From: an uncultured Prochlorococcus sp. | Lineage (GTDB): Bacteria; Cyanobacteriota; Cyanobacteriia; PCC-6307; Cyanobiaceae | DNA: 64,000 bases | Assembly (NCBI GenBank): GCA_902536555.1 | Contig: CACAXR010000004.1 | Location: forward strand, 1-64,000 | Direction: 5' to 3' | Part shown: positions 8,543 through 17,634 of the stretch, piece by piece | Numbering within the stretch: the first letter of the stretch is position 1 | Layout: each line of letters opens with the position of its first letter | Program-made: the position numbers and the translations under genes | Notes under the pieces: generated by a model | What the model was told of the DNA's origin: nothing | Seen by the model: the letters and a program-made list of their open reading frames with translations, nothing else | The model's database searches: none

Positions 8543-9701
8543 AATATTTCTTTAACTCAGTATCAAATAGGTTTAATAATCTATCTACATTCTCTTCACT
8601 TGAATTAAAGCCCATCAATCCAATCCGCCATACCTTACCAGACAATTCTCCAAGTCCGTTTCCGATCTCAATTCCAAAATTTCCTAAAAGATGATTTCTA
8701 AACCCATCCCCATCCACTGCTGGAGGAATCTTAACTGTAGTAAGAGTTGGTAATCGATAATCCTCTGATACATGTAATTCCATGCCTAGACTTTCTAAAC
8801 CATTCCATAGTTTCTTTGCATTAATATTATGCCTACTCCAAACATTCTCTAAACCTTCATTTGCAATTAATCTTAAACCTTCACGAATGGCAAAATTCAT
8901 ATTTACAGGGGCAGTATGATGGTAAACGCGATCAGAACCCCAATATTTATTTAAAAGGGATAGATCTAAATACCAGTTGGGAACTTTTGTTTTTCTAGAA
9001 CTTAGTTTTTCTTCAGCTCTCTCATTCATTGTAAAAGGACTTAATCCAGGCGGGCAACTTAATCCTTTCTGGCTACAACTATAGGCTAAATCTATTTTCC
9101 ATTCATCTACCAATAGTTCTAGAGCGCCAAGAGAAGTGACTGCGTCAACTAAAAACAAGCAGTTATTTTTTCTACATACATCACCAATTCCATCAAGAGG
9201 TTGCAAAACCCCACTAGATGTTTCAGCGTGAACAATAGCAAATATAGCTGGTTTTTTAGTCTCTATTTCATATTTAATTTCTTCATAATTAAAAGCCTCT
9301 CCCCATGGTTTTTCAATAACGGAAACTTGAGCTTTGTATCTAGTTGCCATATCAACTAGTCTGTCTCCAAAATATCCTTTTTTAGCGATAAGAATTTTTT
9401 CCCCTTCCTCTATAAAGTTCGCTATTGAAGCTTCCATAGCAGCACTTCCAGTACCGCTCATTGGAAGAGTCAGACGATTATTACATTGCCAGGAATATCT
9501 AAGAAGTTCTTGAACATCAGACATCAAAGATATATATGCTTCATCTAAATGGCCAATTGGATTTAACGATAGAGCTTTTAATACCTCTGGATGTGCGTTT
9601 GAAGGACCAGGACCTAATAAAAGTCTAGAGGGAACATAAGTCTTTGAGAAATGAGATAAATTCTCTTCATTTAAAGCCGAAATAAGTTTTGCTTCTGTCA
9701 A
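8517..9701 (-). CDS. Serine-pyruvate / alanine-glyoxylate aminotransferase
   Basis: A 394-residue class V PLP aminotransferase. Recognisable are the substrate entry region PSRLLLGPGPSN, SGTGSAAMEASIANF, HAETSSGVLQP and SQKGLSCPPG, whose Lys212 is the expected Schiff-base lysine. The family transfers the amino group from serine or alanine to glyoxylate or pyruvate, the photorespiratory step that makes glycine and hydroxypyruvate. In this window it fits with the putative glycerate kinase at 44.9 kb, which would act later in the same C2 route. The length is normal. It is divergent from glnA. Confidence 0.88.
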   Translation of the reverse strand: MTEAKLISALNEENLSHFSKTYVPSRLLLGPGPSNAHPEVLKALSLNPIGHLDEAYISLMSDVQELLRYSWQCNNRLTLPMSGTGSAAMEASIANFIEEGEKILIAKKGYFGDRLVDMATRYKAQVSVIEKPWGEAFNYEEIKYEIETKKPAIFAIVHAETSSGVLQPLDGIGDVCRKNNCLFLVDAVTSLGALELLVDEWKIDLAYSCSQKGLSCPPGLSPFTMNERAEEKLSSRKTKVPNWYLDLSLLNKYWGSDRVYHHTAPVNMNFAIREGLRLIANEGLENVWSRHNINAKKLWNGLESLGMELHVSEDYRLPTLTTVKIPPAVDGDGFRNHLLGNFGIEIGNGLGELSGKVWRIGLMGFNSSEENVDRLLNLFDTELKKYSIFESSTF

Positions 9702-9851
9702 AGCATTATATTCAATTACTTTTAAGTTAAACTAACATCGCCACTTAAGCGATATTTATTTATAGAAATTAATTCAATTTAAATATTTAGGTAAACATTT
9801 ATTAAACTTATGACTTGAAACACTAAAAGAAGTCATCAAAACTTATAAAAA

Positions 9852-9893
9852 GTTACCATTGATACATAACAAGAATCATCAAGTTATTAATTT
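9852..9893 (+). promoter_or_regulatory. NtcA-activated promoter of glnA (predicted)
   Basis: GTT-N8-TAC at 9852-9865 is followed after exactly 22 bases by a TAN3T -10 element (TAATTT, 9888-9893). This is the class II NtcA promoter layout (GTAN8TAC, 22-23 bases, TAN3T) known from cyanobacterial nitrogen genes, with one change in the first half site. The leader to the glnA ATG would be about 15 bases. The surrounding sequence is almost the same as in front of urtA. NtcA binding is inferred from the pattern. Confidence 0.75.
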
Positions 9894-9914
9894 CATATAA
9901 GGTATTTCAAAATT

Positions 9915-11336
9915 ATGTCTAAGTCTCCTCAAGATGTTTTAAGTCAAATTAAAGACGAAGGAATTGAACTCATCGATTTAAAATTCACAGATATTCACGG
10001 AAAATGGCAACATTTAACTCTTACATCAGACATGATTGAAGAGGATTCTTTTACAGAAGGCTTAGCTTTTGATGGCTCATCAATAAGAGGTTGGAAAGCA
10101 ATTAATGCTTCGGATATGTCAATGGTGCCCGATGCAAGTACAGCTTGGATAGATCCTTTTTATAAACATAAAACTCTAAGTATGATTTGCTCTATTCAGG
10201 AGCCTAGAAGTGGGGAGCCTTATGATAGGTGTCCAAGAGCTTTAGCTCAAAAGGCATTAAAATATTTAGACTCCACTGGTATAGCAGATACCGCATTTTT
10301 TGGACCAGAACCAGAATTCTTTTTATTTGATGATGTTAGATATGACTCTAAAGAGGGAGGTTGTTTTTATAGTGTAGATACTATTGAAGCACCATGGAAT
10401 ACAGGGAGAATTGAAGAAGGAGGAAACTTAGGATACAAAATACAATACAAAGAAGGGTATTTTCCAGTAGCTCCCAATGATACTGCGCAAGATATTAGAT
10501 CTGAGATGCTTCTTCTTATGGGTGAATTAGGTATCCCCACAGAGAAACATCACCATGAAGTTGCTGGAGCTGGCCAACACGAGCTAGGAATGAAATTTGA
10601 TTCGTTAATAAATGCTGCTGATAACGTAATGACTTACAAATACGTGGTGAGAAACGTAGCTAAAAAGTATGGCAAAACAGCTACCTTTATGCCCAAGCCT
10701 GTATTTAACGATAACGGAACCGGAATGCATGTTCACCAAAGTTTGTGGAAAAGTGGACAGCCACTATTTTTTGGTGAAGGAGCATATGCAAATTTATCTC
10801 AAACAGCAAGATGGTACATCGGAGGCATACTTAAACATGCACCATCATTCTTAGCATTTACTAACCCAACTACAAATAGTTATAAACGATTGGTTCCAGG
10901 ATTCGAAGCACCTGTAAATCTAGTTTATTCTGAGGGTAATAGATCAGCTGCAGTGAGAATACCTTTAACAGGTCCAAGCCCTAAGGCTAAAAGATTAGAA
11001 TTCAGATCAGGCGATGCACTTGCAAACCCTTACTTGGCCTTCTCTGTAATGATGCTTGCTGGTATTGATGGAATCAAAAATCAAATTGATCCTGGTGACG
11101 GAGTAGATGTAGATTTATTTGAACTTCCAGCTGATGAACTTGCAAAAATTGATACGGTACCTTCCTCTCTAAATGATTCCCTAAATGCGTTAAAAGCAGA
11201 TAAGGATTATCTATTAGCTGGTGGAGTATTTACTGAAGATTTTATTGATAACTTTATCGATATAAAATACGAAGAAGTACAACAACTAAGACAAAGGCCT
11301 CATCCGCATGAATTCTTCATGTATTACGATGCATAA
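9915..11336 (+). CDS. glnA: Glutamine synthetase type I
   Basis: A 473-residue GSI subunit that makes glutamine from glutamate, ammonia and ATP and assembles as a dodecamer. Seen are the N-terminal [12 protein letters not shown], the latch [17 protein letters not shown], the ATP/Mg region [12 protein letters not shown], the metal-ligand stretch [18 protein letters not shown] and [11 protein letters not shown], and the C-terminal region ending in EFFMYYDA. The length is normal for cyanobacterial GlnA. A predicted NtcA promoter lies upstream and a strong hairpin terminator follows, so it is probably monocistronic. It would assimilate the ammonia released by the urease encoded at 49.7-54.8 kb. 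Confidence 0.97.
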   Translation: MSKSPQDVLSQIKDEGIELIDLKFTDIHGKWQHLTLTSDMIEEDSFTEGLAFDGSSIRGWKAINASDMSMVPDASTAWIDPFYKHKTLSMICSIQEPRSGEPYDRCPRALAQKALKYLDSTGIADTAFFGPEPEFFLFDDVRYDSKEGGCFYSVDTIEAPWNTGRIEEGGNLGYKIQYKEGYFPVAPNDTAQDIRSEMLLLMGELGIPTEKHHHEVAGAGQHELGMKFDSLINAADNVMTYKYVVRNVAKKYGKTATFMPKPVFNDNGTGMHVHQSLWKSGQPLFFGEGAYANLSQTARWYIGGILKHAPSFLAFTNPTTNSYKRLVPGFEAPVNLVYSEGNRSAAVRIPLTGPSPKAKRLEFRSGDALANPYLAFSVMMLAGIDGIKNQIDPGDGVDVDLFELPADELAKIDTVPSSLNDSLNALKADKDYLLAGGVFTEDFIDNFIDIKYEEVQQLRQRPHPHEFFMYYDA

Positions 11337-11361
11337 TTAAAAGAACTCATTAGTTTAAATT

Positions 11362-11410
11362 AATCAATTTGAGAAATATCACAAAATATTCTCAAATTGA
11401 TTTTTTTTTT
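11362..11410 (+). terminator. Rho-independent terminator of glnA
   Basis: A perfect 14-base stem (AATCAATTTGAGAA at 11362-11375 pairing with TTCTCAAATTGATT at 11389-11402), a 13-base loop and a run of ten T residues. It lies 25 bases after the glnA stop and before the methyltransferase gene. The A-T-rich stem is as expected for this genome. Confidence 0.85.
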
Positions 11411-11438
11411 GTTGGAATATATGTATATAAATTGAAAA

Positions 11439-12494
11439 ATGGCTAGAGAATCTATTTCAAAAATTGCATATAAAACCCTACAACAAAGTAAAAGCATTGC
11501 AGGTTTTGCTCACAAGCAGATCAGTTCGAGACTAATGAATTTTATTCTTCCCGATTCAAAGCTTGAAAATTTTGATATAAATAAGGATCTTTTAATGCAA
11601 ATACAAAATTCAATGGATCTTTTAAGAGAAGAAGATTGGAATGATGCAGAAAAAAATATTTATCCAAAAAAATTATTATTTGACGAACCATGGCTTAGAT
11701 ATTTAACTCAATATCCTAAAATTTGGCTCGATATGCCTAATACATGGGATAGACGCAGAAAACAAAACTTTGATGATCTTCCAAAATCTATTGATAAAGA
11801 TAATTATCCTCAATATTACTTGAGAAATTTTCATCATCAAACAGATGGTTATTTATCAGATTTTTCAGCTAGCATTTATGACCTACAAGTAGAGATACTT
11901 TTTAATGGAAGTGCTGACTCAATGAGGAGAAGAATAATTAAGCCAATAAAAGAAGGACTTAAATCTTTTAGCGACAGAAAAAAAAGTTCCATAAATATAC
12001 TTGATGTAGCTACAGGATCAGGAAGAACATTAAAACAATTAAGAGCGGCATTTCCTAAAGAAAAAATTACAGGACTTGATTTATCTGATTCATACTTAAA
12101 AGAGGCAAGTAGATATATTTCAGATTTAGATGGAGATTTAATTCAATTAATAAAAGGTAACGCTGAAGAATTACCTTTTGAAAATGATAGTTTTCAATGT
12201 ATATCTTGTGTTTACTTATTTCATGAATTACCTCGAACAATTAGAGCGAAAGTATTAAATGAATTTTTTAGAGTTATTGAACCTGGTGGGATATTAGTAT
12301 TAGCTGATTCAATTCAAATAAGTGATTCACCTGACTTTACATCCGTAATGGAAAACTTCTATAAATCTTTTCATGAGCCTTTTTATTGTGATTACATAAA
12401 AGAAGATATAAATTCTAAAATAGAGGAAGTAGGGTTTAAAGATGTAAAATCTAATTCCTTTTTTATGACCAAAGTATGGTCTGCTGTAAAGTAA
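11439..12494 (+). CDS. SAM-dependent methyltransferase (UbiE/Methyltransf_11-like)
   Basis: A 351-residue protein with an N-terminal region of about 170 residues of unknown role and a C-terminal Rossmann methyltransferase domain. Motif I is ILDVATGSGRT (about residue 187), followed by GLDLSDSYL and the motif IV-like CISCVYLFHELPR. The substrate is unknown; the fold is shared by quinone, phospholipid and tocopherol methyltransferases. The small 87-residue gene follows after 12 bases and is probably cotranscribed. Confidence 0.8.
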   Translation: MARESISKIAYKTLQQSKSIAGFAHKQISSRLMNFILPDSKLENFDINKDLLMQIQNSMDLLREEDWNDAEKNIYPKKLLFDEPWLRYLTQYPKIWLDMPNTWDRRRKQNFDDLPKSIDKDNYPQYYLRNFHHQTDGYLSDFSASIYDLQVEILFNGSADSMRRRIIKPIKEGLKSFSDRKKSSINILDVATGSGRTLKQLRAAFPKEKITGLDLSDSYLKEASRYISDLDGDLIQLIKGNAEELPFENDSFQCISCVYLFHELPRTIRAKVLNEFFRVIEPGGILVLADSIQISDSPDFTSVMENFYKSFHEPFYCDYIKEDINSKIEEVGFKDVKSNSFFMTKVWSAVK

Positions 12495-12506
12495 ATAAAA
12501 ACTTCT

Positions 12507-12770
12507 ATGACCTATTGGGATAAAGATACTATTCAGCTTGTTCAAAGTCTTAATGATAAATTAAAAATTGATCATTCTAAATGGCATAAAGATAAAGGAA
12601 ATAAATATAAACGATCTGCAGAACTAATTTCGGCGGGATTATGCCATTTAATTATTTCTTGTAATGAGAATGAAACTATTGAGTATATAGAAGAAAGTAT
12701 AAAATGGTTAAAAGAAATTAACGTAGATCAGCCTTGCCCTAGTAAAAATCACCTTTTTAAAGCCAACTGA
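12507..12770 (+). CDS. Conserved small cyanobacterial protein (87 aa)
   Basis: An 87-residue mainly helical, soluble-looking protein with no membrane helix. It has a KWHKDKGNKYKRSAELI stretch and a C-terminal QPCPSKNHLF tail. It probably belongs to an uncharacterised cyanobacterial DUF family; I cannot name its function. It follows the methyltransferase by 12 bases and overlaps the convergent anti-sigma-like gene by 22 bases. Confidence 0.7.
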   Translation: MTYWDKDTIQLVQSLNDKLKIDHSKWHKDKGNKYKRSAELISAGLCHLIISCNENETIEYIEESIKWLKEINVDQPCPSKNHLFKAN

Positions 12771-13183
12771 AGCCTATTACCTTTACTACTCCATCTAATG
12801 TCATCAAAACATTCATTAATAATGTAAAGGCCACGGCCATTAATACTACTTATTTTTTTTGGTAAGTTATAGTCTCTTTTTTTTATTTCTAAACCATTAC
12901 CTTGATCTTGAATTTGCCAAACACACCAATTAGGAGTAATTATTCTTCTTACTCTAATATTTTTTTTTGGATCTAATTTATTACCATGTTTTACTGCGTT
13001 AACCAGAGCTTCATGTAAGCCAAGTTTTATAAGATAGCTTGATTGAGAATTTTCAATAGGTTCTAATAATTGATCGACAAATTCATTTAACTGTAATGAT
13101 GATTCGAATTCGTAGTTTGACCAATTAATCTTTGATCTTTTAAAAATTTTTTTTAAAATATTCTTGCCCCGAAATAAGGACAT
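12749..13183 (-). CDS. RsbW-like anti-sigma regulatory ATPase
   Basis: A 144-residue GHKL-type ATPase domain with N box HEALVNAVKHGN (residues 57-68), G1 box DQGNG (93-97) and G2 box NGRGLYII (115-122). Stand-alone domains of this type are usually anti-sigma factors or serine kinases that phosphorylate STAS-domain antagonists. A STAS protein with the conserved DSSG motif is encoded at 37.2 kb in the same window and is a plausible partner, though no data here show they interact. The gene is followed by convergent overlap with the 87-residue protein. Confidence 0.8.
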   Translation of the reverse strand: MSLFRGKNILKKIFKRSKINWSNYEFESSLQLNEFVDQLLEPIENSQSSYLIKLGLHEALVNAVKHGNKLDPKKNIRVRRIITPNWCVWQIQDQGNGLEIKKRDYNLPKKISSINGRGLYIINECFDDIRWSSKGNRLQLALKR

Positions 13184-13231
13184 AATAATATTTTGATACT
13201 GTCTTAATTTTAACTTATTAAATACCTAAAT

Positions 13232-13951
13232 TTAAAGAATATTATTATGTCTCTCTGCAATAGCAGGATGTTTAAGGATGGAGTCCATAAGTCTTACTCC
13301 TCTTAGTTGATTTATTAAAGGCATATGTCCATCAGGAGCATCCAATGACCAGCAAAAAGATCCAGGGTATCTAGTCCATAAACCCTCTTTTTTCCAACCT
13401 ATTTTCGGCCACATTAATTCATATTTTTTTCCTACTGATTTTAATATCTTTGCCTGAATTGAGAATCCAAATCTACCAGTAGAATAAATAGTCCATAATC
13501 TATCTATTGTTTCTAAATCTTTACCTGACATATTCCCAACTTCACTATAGAAAACATATCCACGTTTTTCAGCTAATTTTCCAGCTAATTTTCGTAAATA
13601 GGAACTTGTTAATCTATCTGCCTCCTCAAATTTTTGCTCAACTAACATCAATTGTAAATCTTCATAATTAATATCAAGATCTGAATATGTATTAAACCAA
13701 TTATTGAATTTAGAGTTTTCAAAGAATTCAGGCTTAAATTTTTTTAAAACTTGTAATATCCAACCAGCAGCCCAGTCGTCTCCATCCCTATCAAAAATAT
13801 CAAATAGTGATGGTCCAAGATTAAAAATATTTTCGAATTCAGATTCTATTTGAGTTAATGAATTTATTCTTTTTCTTTGATTGGAATCTACAAATTTTTT
13901 TATCAGATCTAATGTAGCATTATTATAATTATCTTTTTCTTTGTTATTCAT
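13232..13951 (-). CDS. gun4: GUN4-domain protein, Mg-chelatase activator
   Basis: A 239-residue protein with the GUN4 core in its C-terminal half: DLETIDRLWTIYSTGRFGFS (about 143-162) followed by GWKKEGLWTRYPGSFCWSLDAPDGHMP. GUN4 binds protoporphyrin IX and Mg-protoporphyrin and stimulates magnesium chelatase, the first committed step of chlorophyll synthesis. The N-terminal half is the helical bundle found in cyanobacterial GUN4. It is divergent from mnmH with 35 bases between. Confidence 0.9.
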   Translation of the reverse strand: MNNKEKDNYNNATLDLIKKFVDSNQRKRINSLTQIESEFENIFNLGPSLFDIFDRDGDDWAAGWILQVLKKFKPEFFENSKFNNWFNTYSDLDINYEDLQLMLVEQKFEEADRLTSSYLRKLAGKLAEKRGYVFYSEVGNMSGKDLETIDRLWTIYSTGRFGFSIQAKILKSVGKKYELMWPKIGWKKEGLWTRYPGSFCWSLDAPDGHMPLINQLRGVRLMDSILKHPAIAERHNNIL

Positions 13952-13986
13952 TTTAAAAAATCAATCTAAAAACATAAAAACTATCC

Positions 13987-15027
13987 ATGTATTTCAAAAG
14001 AAAAGAACTAGAGAAATTTAGAAGTTTAAAAGGACCACTTATAGATGTTAGAAGCCCGAGTGAATATTATAAAGGACACCTGCCTAATTCTATTAACATT
14101 CCATTATTTGATAATAATGAGAGGTCTATAATTGGAACGATTTATAAAAAAGAAGGAAGAAAAAAAGCAGTCATAGAGGGATTAACATTTTTTGAAAGAA
14201 AAATGGAGTCACTTCTTGATAATTTATTCAAGAGTATTGAATCTTATAAAACTATTCCTAATAAAAATAATGAATTTTTTATCAGAATATATTGCTCTAG
14301 AGGAGGAATGCGTTCACAAAGCATTGCTTGGCTACTTGAGAAATATAAATTTAATCCAATAACACTAAAGGGAGGATACAAAATATATAGAAGATGGGTA
14401 TTAGATAGTTTCTCAAAAAAAATGAATATAGTAGTTATTGGCGGGAAAACAGGAACAGGGAAGACAAGATTATTATCATTACTAGATAAATATAAATATC
14501 AAACTATTGATCTTGAAGGGTTTGCTTGTCATAGAGGAAGTACATTTGGAGGTTTAGGAATGAAAGAACAACCTTCAAATGAAAAATTTGAAAATTTAAT
14601 TGCAGAAAAATTATATTCTTTTAAGTGTTCTAATAATATTTTTGTAGAAGCTGAAAGTGCAAATATAGGGAAATGCAAAATACCCCATGAATTCTTCAAT
14701 CAGATGAAAAATTCAAGGAGAATAGAAATCATAAGGAGCGAATCTAACAGGTTAGATGAATTGATAGATACATATAGTGTTTTTAAGAAAGAAGAACTCC
14801 AAGAATCTGTATTAAGGATTAAAAAAAGATTAGGACCACAAAGAACAAAAATAGCTCTCGAATCAATTAATAATGAGAGATGGGATTTAGTTTGCAAATC
14901 AGTTCTAGATTATTACGATAAATGTTATGAATATGAAAAGGTTGGTAAAACAAATATAAAGATATTAGATTTAACAGACAAAAAATATGATGAAAGTATA
15001 ATAGGGTTAGTAGATAATGTTTTATAA
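13987..15027 (+). CDS. mnmH: tRNA 2-selenouridine/geranyl-2-thiouridine synthase
   Basis: A 346-residue protein with an N-terminal rhodanese domain containing the catalytic Cys103 in YCSRGGMRSQS, and a C-terminal P-loop ATPase-like domain with GGKTGTGKT (about 153-161). This two-domain layout is specific to MnmH (SelU/YbbB), which replaces sulfur by selenium in wobble 2-thiouridine of tRNA, or adds a geranyl group. No selenophosphate synthetase gene is in the window, so selenium use cannot be judged here. Length and domain order are normal. Confidence 0.88.
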   Translation: MYFKRKELEKFRSLKGPLIDVRSPSEYYKGHLPNSINIPLFDNNERSIIGTIYKKEGRKKAVIEGLTFFERKMESLLDNLFKSIESYKTIPNKNNEFFIRIYCSRGGMRSQSIAWLLEKYKFNPITLKGGYKIYRRWVLDSFSKKMNIVVIGGKTGTGKTRLLSLLDKYKYQTIDLEGFACHRGSTFGGLGMKEQPSNEKFENLIAEKLYSFKCSNNIFVEAESANIGKCKIPHEFFNQMKNSRRIEIIRSESNRLDELIDTYSVFKKEELQESVLRIKKRLGPQRTKIALESINNERWDLVCKSVLDYYDKCYEYEKVGKTNIKILDLTDKKYDESIIGLVDNVL

Positions 15028-15086
15028 ATAACTACAAACGAATGTGAAAAATATTTCCTAAAATAATAAATTATTAAACTAACATC

Positions 15087-15440
15087 ATGACAGCAAATAA
15101 AACTGCAAAAATACAATTTTATGAAGGAACTGATGAACCTGTAGTACCTGAAATAAGACTCACTAGGAGTAAGGATGGTACCACCGGCCAAGCTTTATTT
15201 TTGTTCGAAAAACCTCAGGCATTATCTTCAATTACGGATGGTGAAATCACAGGTATGCGTATGATCGACTCAGAAGGTGAAATACTAACTAGGGAAGTTA
15301 AAGTAAAGTTTGTTGATGGAGAACCAATATTTTTAGAAGCAGTTTATATTTGGAAGAACACATCTGACTTTGATAGATTTATGAGATTTGCAAATAGTTA
15401 TGCCAAATCAAATGGATTAGGATATTCTGAAAAGAAGTAA
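15087..15440 (+). CDS. psb28: Photosystem II assembly protein Psb28
   Basis: A 117-residue soluble protein with family blocks [20 protein letters not shown] and [10 protein letters not shown] and the [10 protein letters not shown] segment. Psb28 binds transiently at the cytoplasmic side of photosystem II assembly intermediates near CP47 and protects them; it is not in the mature complex. The match is over the full length. It lies between mnmH and the AI-2E permease, with no clear operon partner. Confidence 0.92.
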   Translation: MTANKTAKIQFYEGTDEPVVPEIRLTRSKDGTTGQALFLFEKPQALSSITDGEITGMRMIDSEGEILTREVKVKFVDGEPIFLEAVYIWKNTSDFDRFMRFANSYAKSNGLGYSEKK

Positions 15441-15453
15441 AATATTGTGAAAA

Positions 15454-16497
15454 TTGAGTAGTTCTTCATATTTCAAGTTAGTAGTAATTTTAATCACTTC
15501 CTTAATAATATGGACTTTAAGAGATTTTCTCCTCTTAATTATTTGTTCTTTAGTAATTTCAAATATTGTATGTAATTTATGTAATCAAATACAAAAGGGG
15601 TTGAAAATTCCCCGACCGCTGTCATTGTTTCTTGTCTTAACTGTTATATCAGTAATAGTATTTACTATTTTTATTCTTGTATTGCCTCCGTTTATAAAAG
15701 AATTCAATGAAATACTAGTTGATATTCCAAATGGTTTATCAAAAATAAATATTTTGATTAATACAAATCTGAATAAATTTAATGTTTTATTATATGGTGA
15801 ACAATCGGAAAATGTTATAGACATTTTCCGTCTTATAAATAATGTAGTAACTATTCCAGATGCCTCAACTATTGCAAAAGCTATTCAAGAAAGTTTTAAA
15901 AATTTAATAAACATAGCGGGGAATCTTGGTTCAGGTCTTTTGAAATTAATATTCGTATTAGCAGTGAGTTTAATGATTTCTATTGAACCAAAACAATATA
16001 AAGAAAATATACTTCTATTAATTCCAAAAAATTATCGCAACAAATTTAGAAATATTCTGGAAAAATGCAATACCGCATTAGCAAATTGGACCTTTTCTAT
16101 GGTCATAAGCTCATTATCAGTAGGTCTATTATCTTTAATAGTTCTGTCTATATTAGACGTTAAATATGTTGTCTCAAATGCTTTAATAGCAATGGTTCTT
16201 AACATTATTCCAAATATAGGCCCAGTTATTAGTGGGATATTTCCAATCTCAATTGCACTACTAGATAATTTTTGGAAACCACTTGCCGTTTTAGGAGCAT
16301 ATGTAATCATTCAAAATATTGAAAGTTATATAATAATGCCATCTATTATGAAGAAAAAAGCAAACTTACTTCCTGGTTTAACATTAATATCACAATTTGG
16401 ATTTACCTTCATTTTTGGTCCATTAGGCTTAATACTTTCTCTTCCATTAGCTGTAGTAATTCAGGTTTTAATCAAAGAATCATTTAAAGATATTTAA
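15454..16497 (+). CDS. AI-2E family (PerM-type) transporter
   Basis: A 347-residue polytopic membrane protein with about eight hydrophobic helices. The C-terminal IPNIGPVISGIFPISIALL region and the final FGPLGLILSLPLAVVIQVL are typical of the AI-2E/PerM permease family. Substrates are unclear: family members have been tied to AI-2 export or Na+/H+ exchange. The likely start is TTG, 13 bases after psb28; no in-frame ATG lies near the N-terminal helix. Confidence 0.8.
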   Translation: MSSSSYFKLVVILITSLIIWTLRDFLLLIICSLVISNIVCNLCNQIQKGLKIPRPLSLFLVLTVISVIVFTIFILVLPPFIKEFNEILVDIPNGLSKINILINTNLNKFNVLLYGEQSENVIDIFRLINNVVTIPDASTIAKAIQESFKNLINIAGNLGSGLLKLIFVLAVSLMISIEPKQYKENILLLIPKNYRNKFRNILEKCNTALANWTFSMVISSLSVGLLSLIVLSILDVKYVVSNALIAMVLNIIPNIGPVISGIFPISIALLDNFWKPLAVLGAYVIIQNIESYIIMPSIMKKKANLLPGLTLISQFGFTFIFGPLGLILSLPLAVVIQVLIKESFKDI

Positions 16498-16500
16498 AAA

Positions 16501-16680
16501 CTACTTTATTTTTTTATATAAATATGGGTAAGAAAAAAGTATAAAGAAAGCTAAGGGATGTTTACCAATAGCAAAATATAGTGAATTAAAAGTAAAATGA
16601 TCAAATAATATTCTTAGCTCAGTAGAAAGATCTATTAAAACTAAAGAAAATAAAATTATCAAATAGTAATTCAATTTCAT
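16501..16680 (-). CDS. Small membrane protein behind secF (59 aa)
   Basis: A 59-codon frame starting MKLNYYLIILFSLVLIDLST, then a polar segment RILFDHFTF, then a second hydrophobic stretch and a YKKIK end. It looks like a two-helix membrane protein. It starts 18 bases after the secF stop on the same strand, so it would be the last gene of the long ksgA-to-secF operon. No named family is recognised. The stop is 3 bases from the convergent AI-2E gene. Confidence 0.6.
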   Translation of the reverse strand: MKLNYYLIILFSLVLIDLSTELRILFDHFTFNSLYFAIGKHPLAFFILFSYPYLYKKIK

Positions 16681-16698
16681 AAAATTAGAAGCCTAATC

Positions 16699-17613
16699 TC
16701 AGTCTTTAAGCAACAAAGATGGAGCCAATAAAATACTTGAATAACTTCCAACTATAATTCCTAATGATAAGGCTAAGGAAAACCAAAATAGCGAGTAAGA
16801 TCCAAACAAAATTATGCTTAATAAAGGGATTAGAGTTGTAATACTTGTAAACGTTGTTCTCCTAAATGATTCGTTTACTGATAATTGAATAGTTTCGTTA
16901 TAGCCTTCTTTATTTGATTTTAAATTTTCACGAATTCTATCAAAAATAACAACAGTATCATTTACAGAATAGCCAGCAATAGTAAGCAAGGACACAGCAA
17001 ATAAGCTATTTACCTCGACAGATAATATAATTCCCAACCAAGAGAATATACCGAAAACAATTAATAAATCATGGAATAAAGCTAATAATGCAAATAATGC
17101 ATATTTTTTATCAAATCTAATAGTTATATATAAAGAAATAGCAAATAAAGAAACTAACAATGAAGTAACACAATTAGTAAGTAATCTTTTCCCAAGCTTT
17201 GGACCTATTAATCTTGAATCCTTACTCTCATAATTTAGAGGTCCAATAATATTACCAAGATTACTAATAAGATTATTTGATTCTTCGATACTCAAATAAG
17301 GTGTTCTTATTGAAATCAATTTATTATTATTTTGGGATTGTAATTTAATGTTATTTAATAAGTTTTTATTTTTAGAGTTCTCTCTAAGATTTTCTAAAAC
17401 CAAATCAGGAGAAAAATTAGAACATTCCTCCTTACAAATTCTCTCTATTCTTAGTTCATTTCCCCCAACAAAATCCATCCCTAAATTTATAGGTTTCTTA
17501 TAAGAAGTATTAAAAGTAGAATATAAAATTCCTAAAAGACTCAACAAAATAAGAACCGTTGAAAAACCAATTATCCTACTTTTATTTTTTATTAGTTCGA
17601 GATTGTATTTCAT
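16699..17613 (-). CDS. secF: Protein translocase subunit SecF
   Basis: A 304-residue protein with six hydrophobic helices and a periplasmic domain after the first. It shows the SecF signatures GMDFVGGNELRIE, the SVNDTVVIFDRIRE motif in the fourth helix region and RRTTFTSITTLIPLL. SecD/SecF are RND-type proteins that use proton motive force to help pull proteins across the membrane after SecYEG/SecA. The gene follows secD after 21 bases, in the usual order. Confidence 0.93.
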   Translation of the reverse strand: MKYNLELIKNKSRIIGFSTVLILLSLLGILYSTFNTSYKKPINLGMDFVGGNELRIERICKEECSNFSPDLVLENLRENSKNKNLLNNIKLQSQNNNKLISIRTPYLSIEESNNLISNLGNIIGPLNYESKDSRLIGPKLGKRLLTNCVTSLLVSLFAISLYITIRFDKKYALFALLALFHDLLIVFGIFSWLGIILSVEVNSLFAVSLLTIAGYSVNDTVVIFDRIRENLKSNKEGYNETIQLSVNESFRRTTFTSITTLIPLLSIILFGSYSLFWFSLALSLGIIVGSYSSILLAPSLLLKD

Positions 17614-17634
17614 GGGAAAATTAGAAATAAAAAT

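Noticed and set aside
9894-9914. A glutamine riboswitch in the glnA leader
   Set aside because: With the predicted promoter the leader is only about 15 bases, too short for any known riboswitch.
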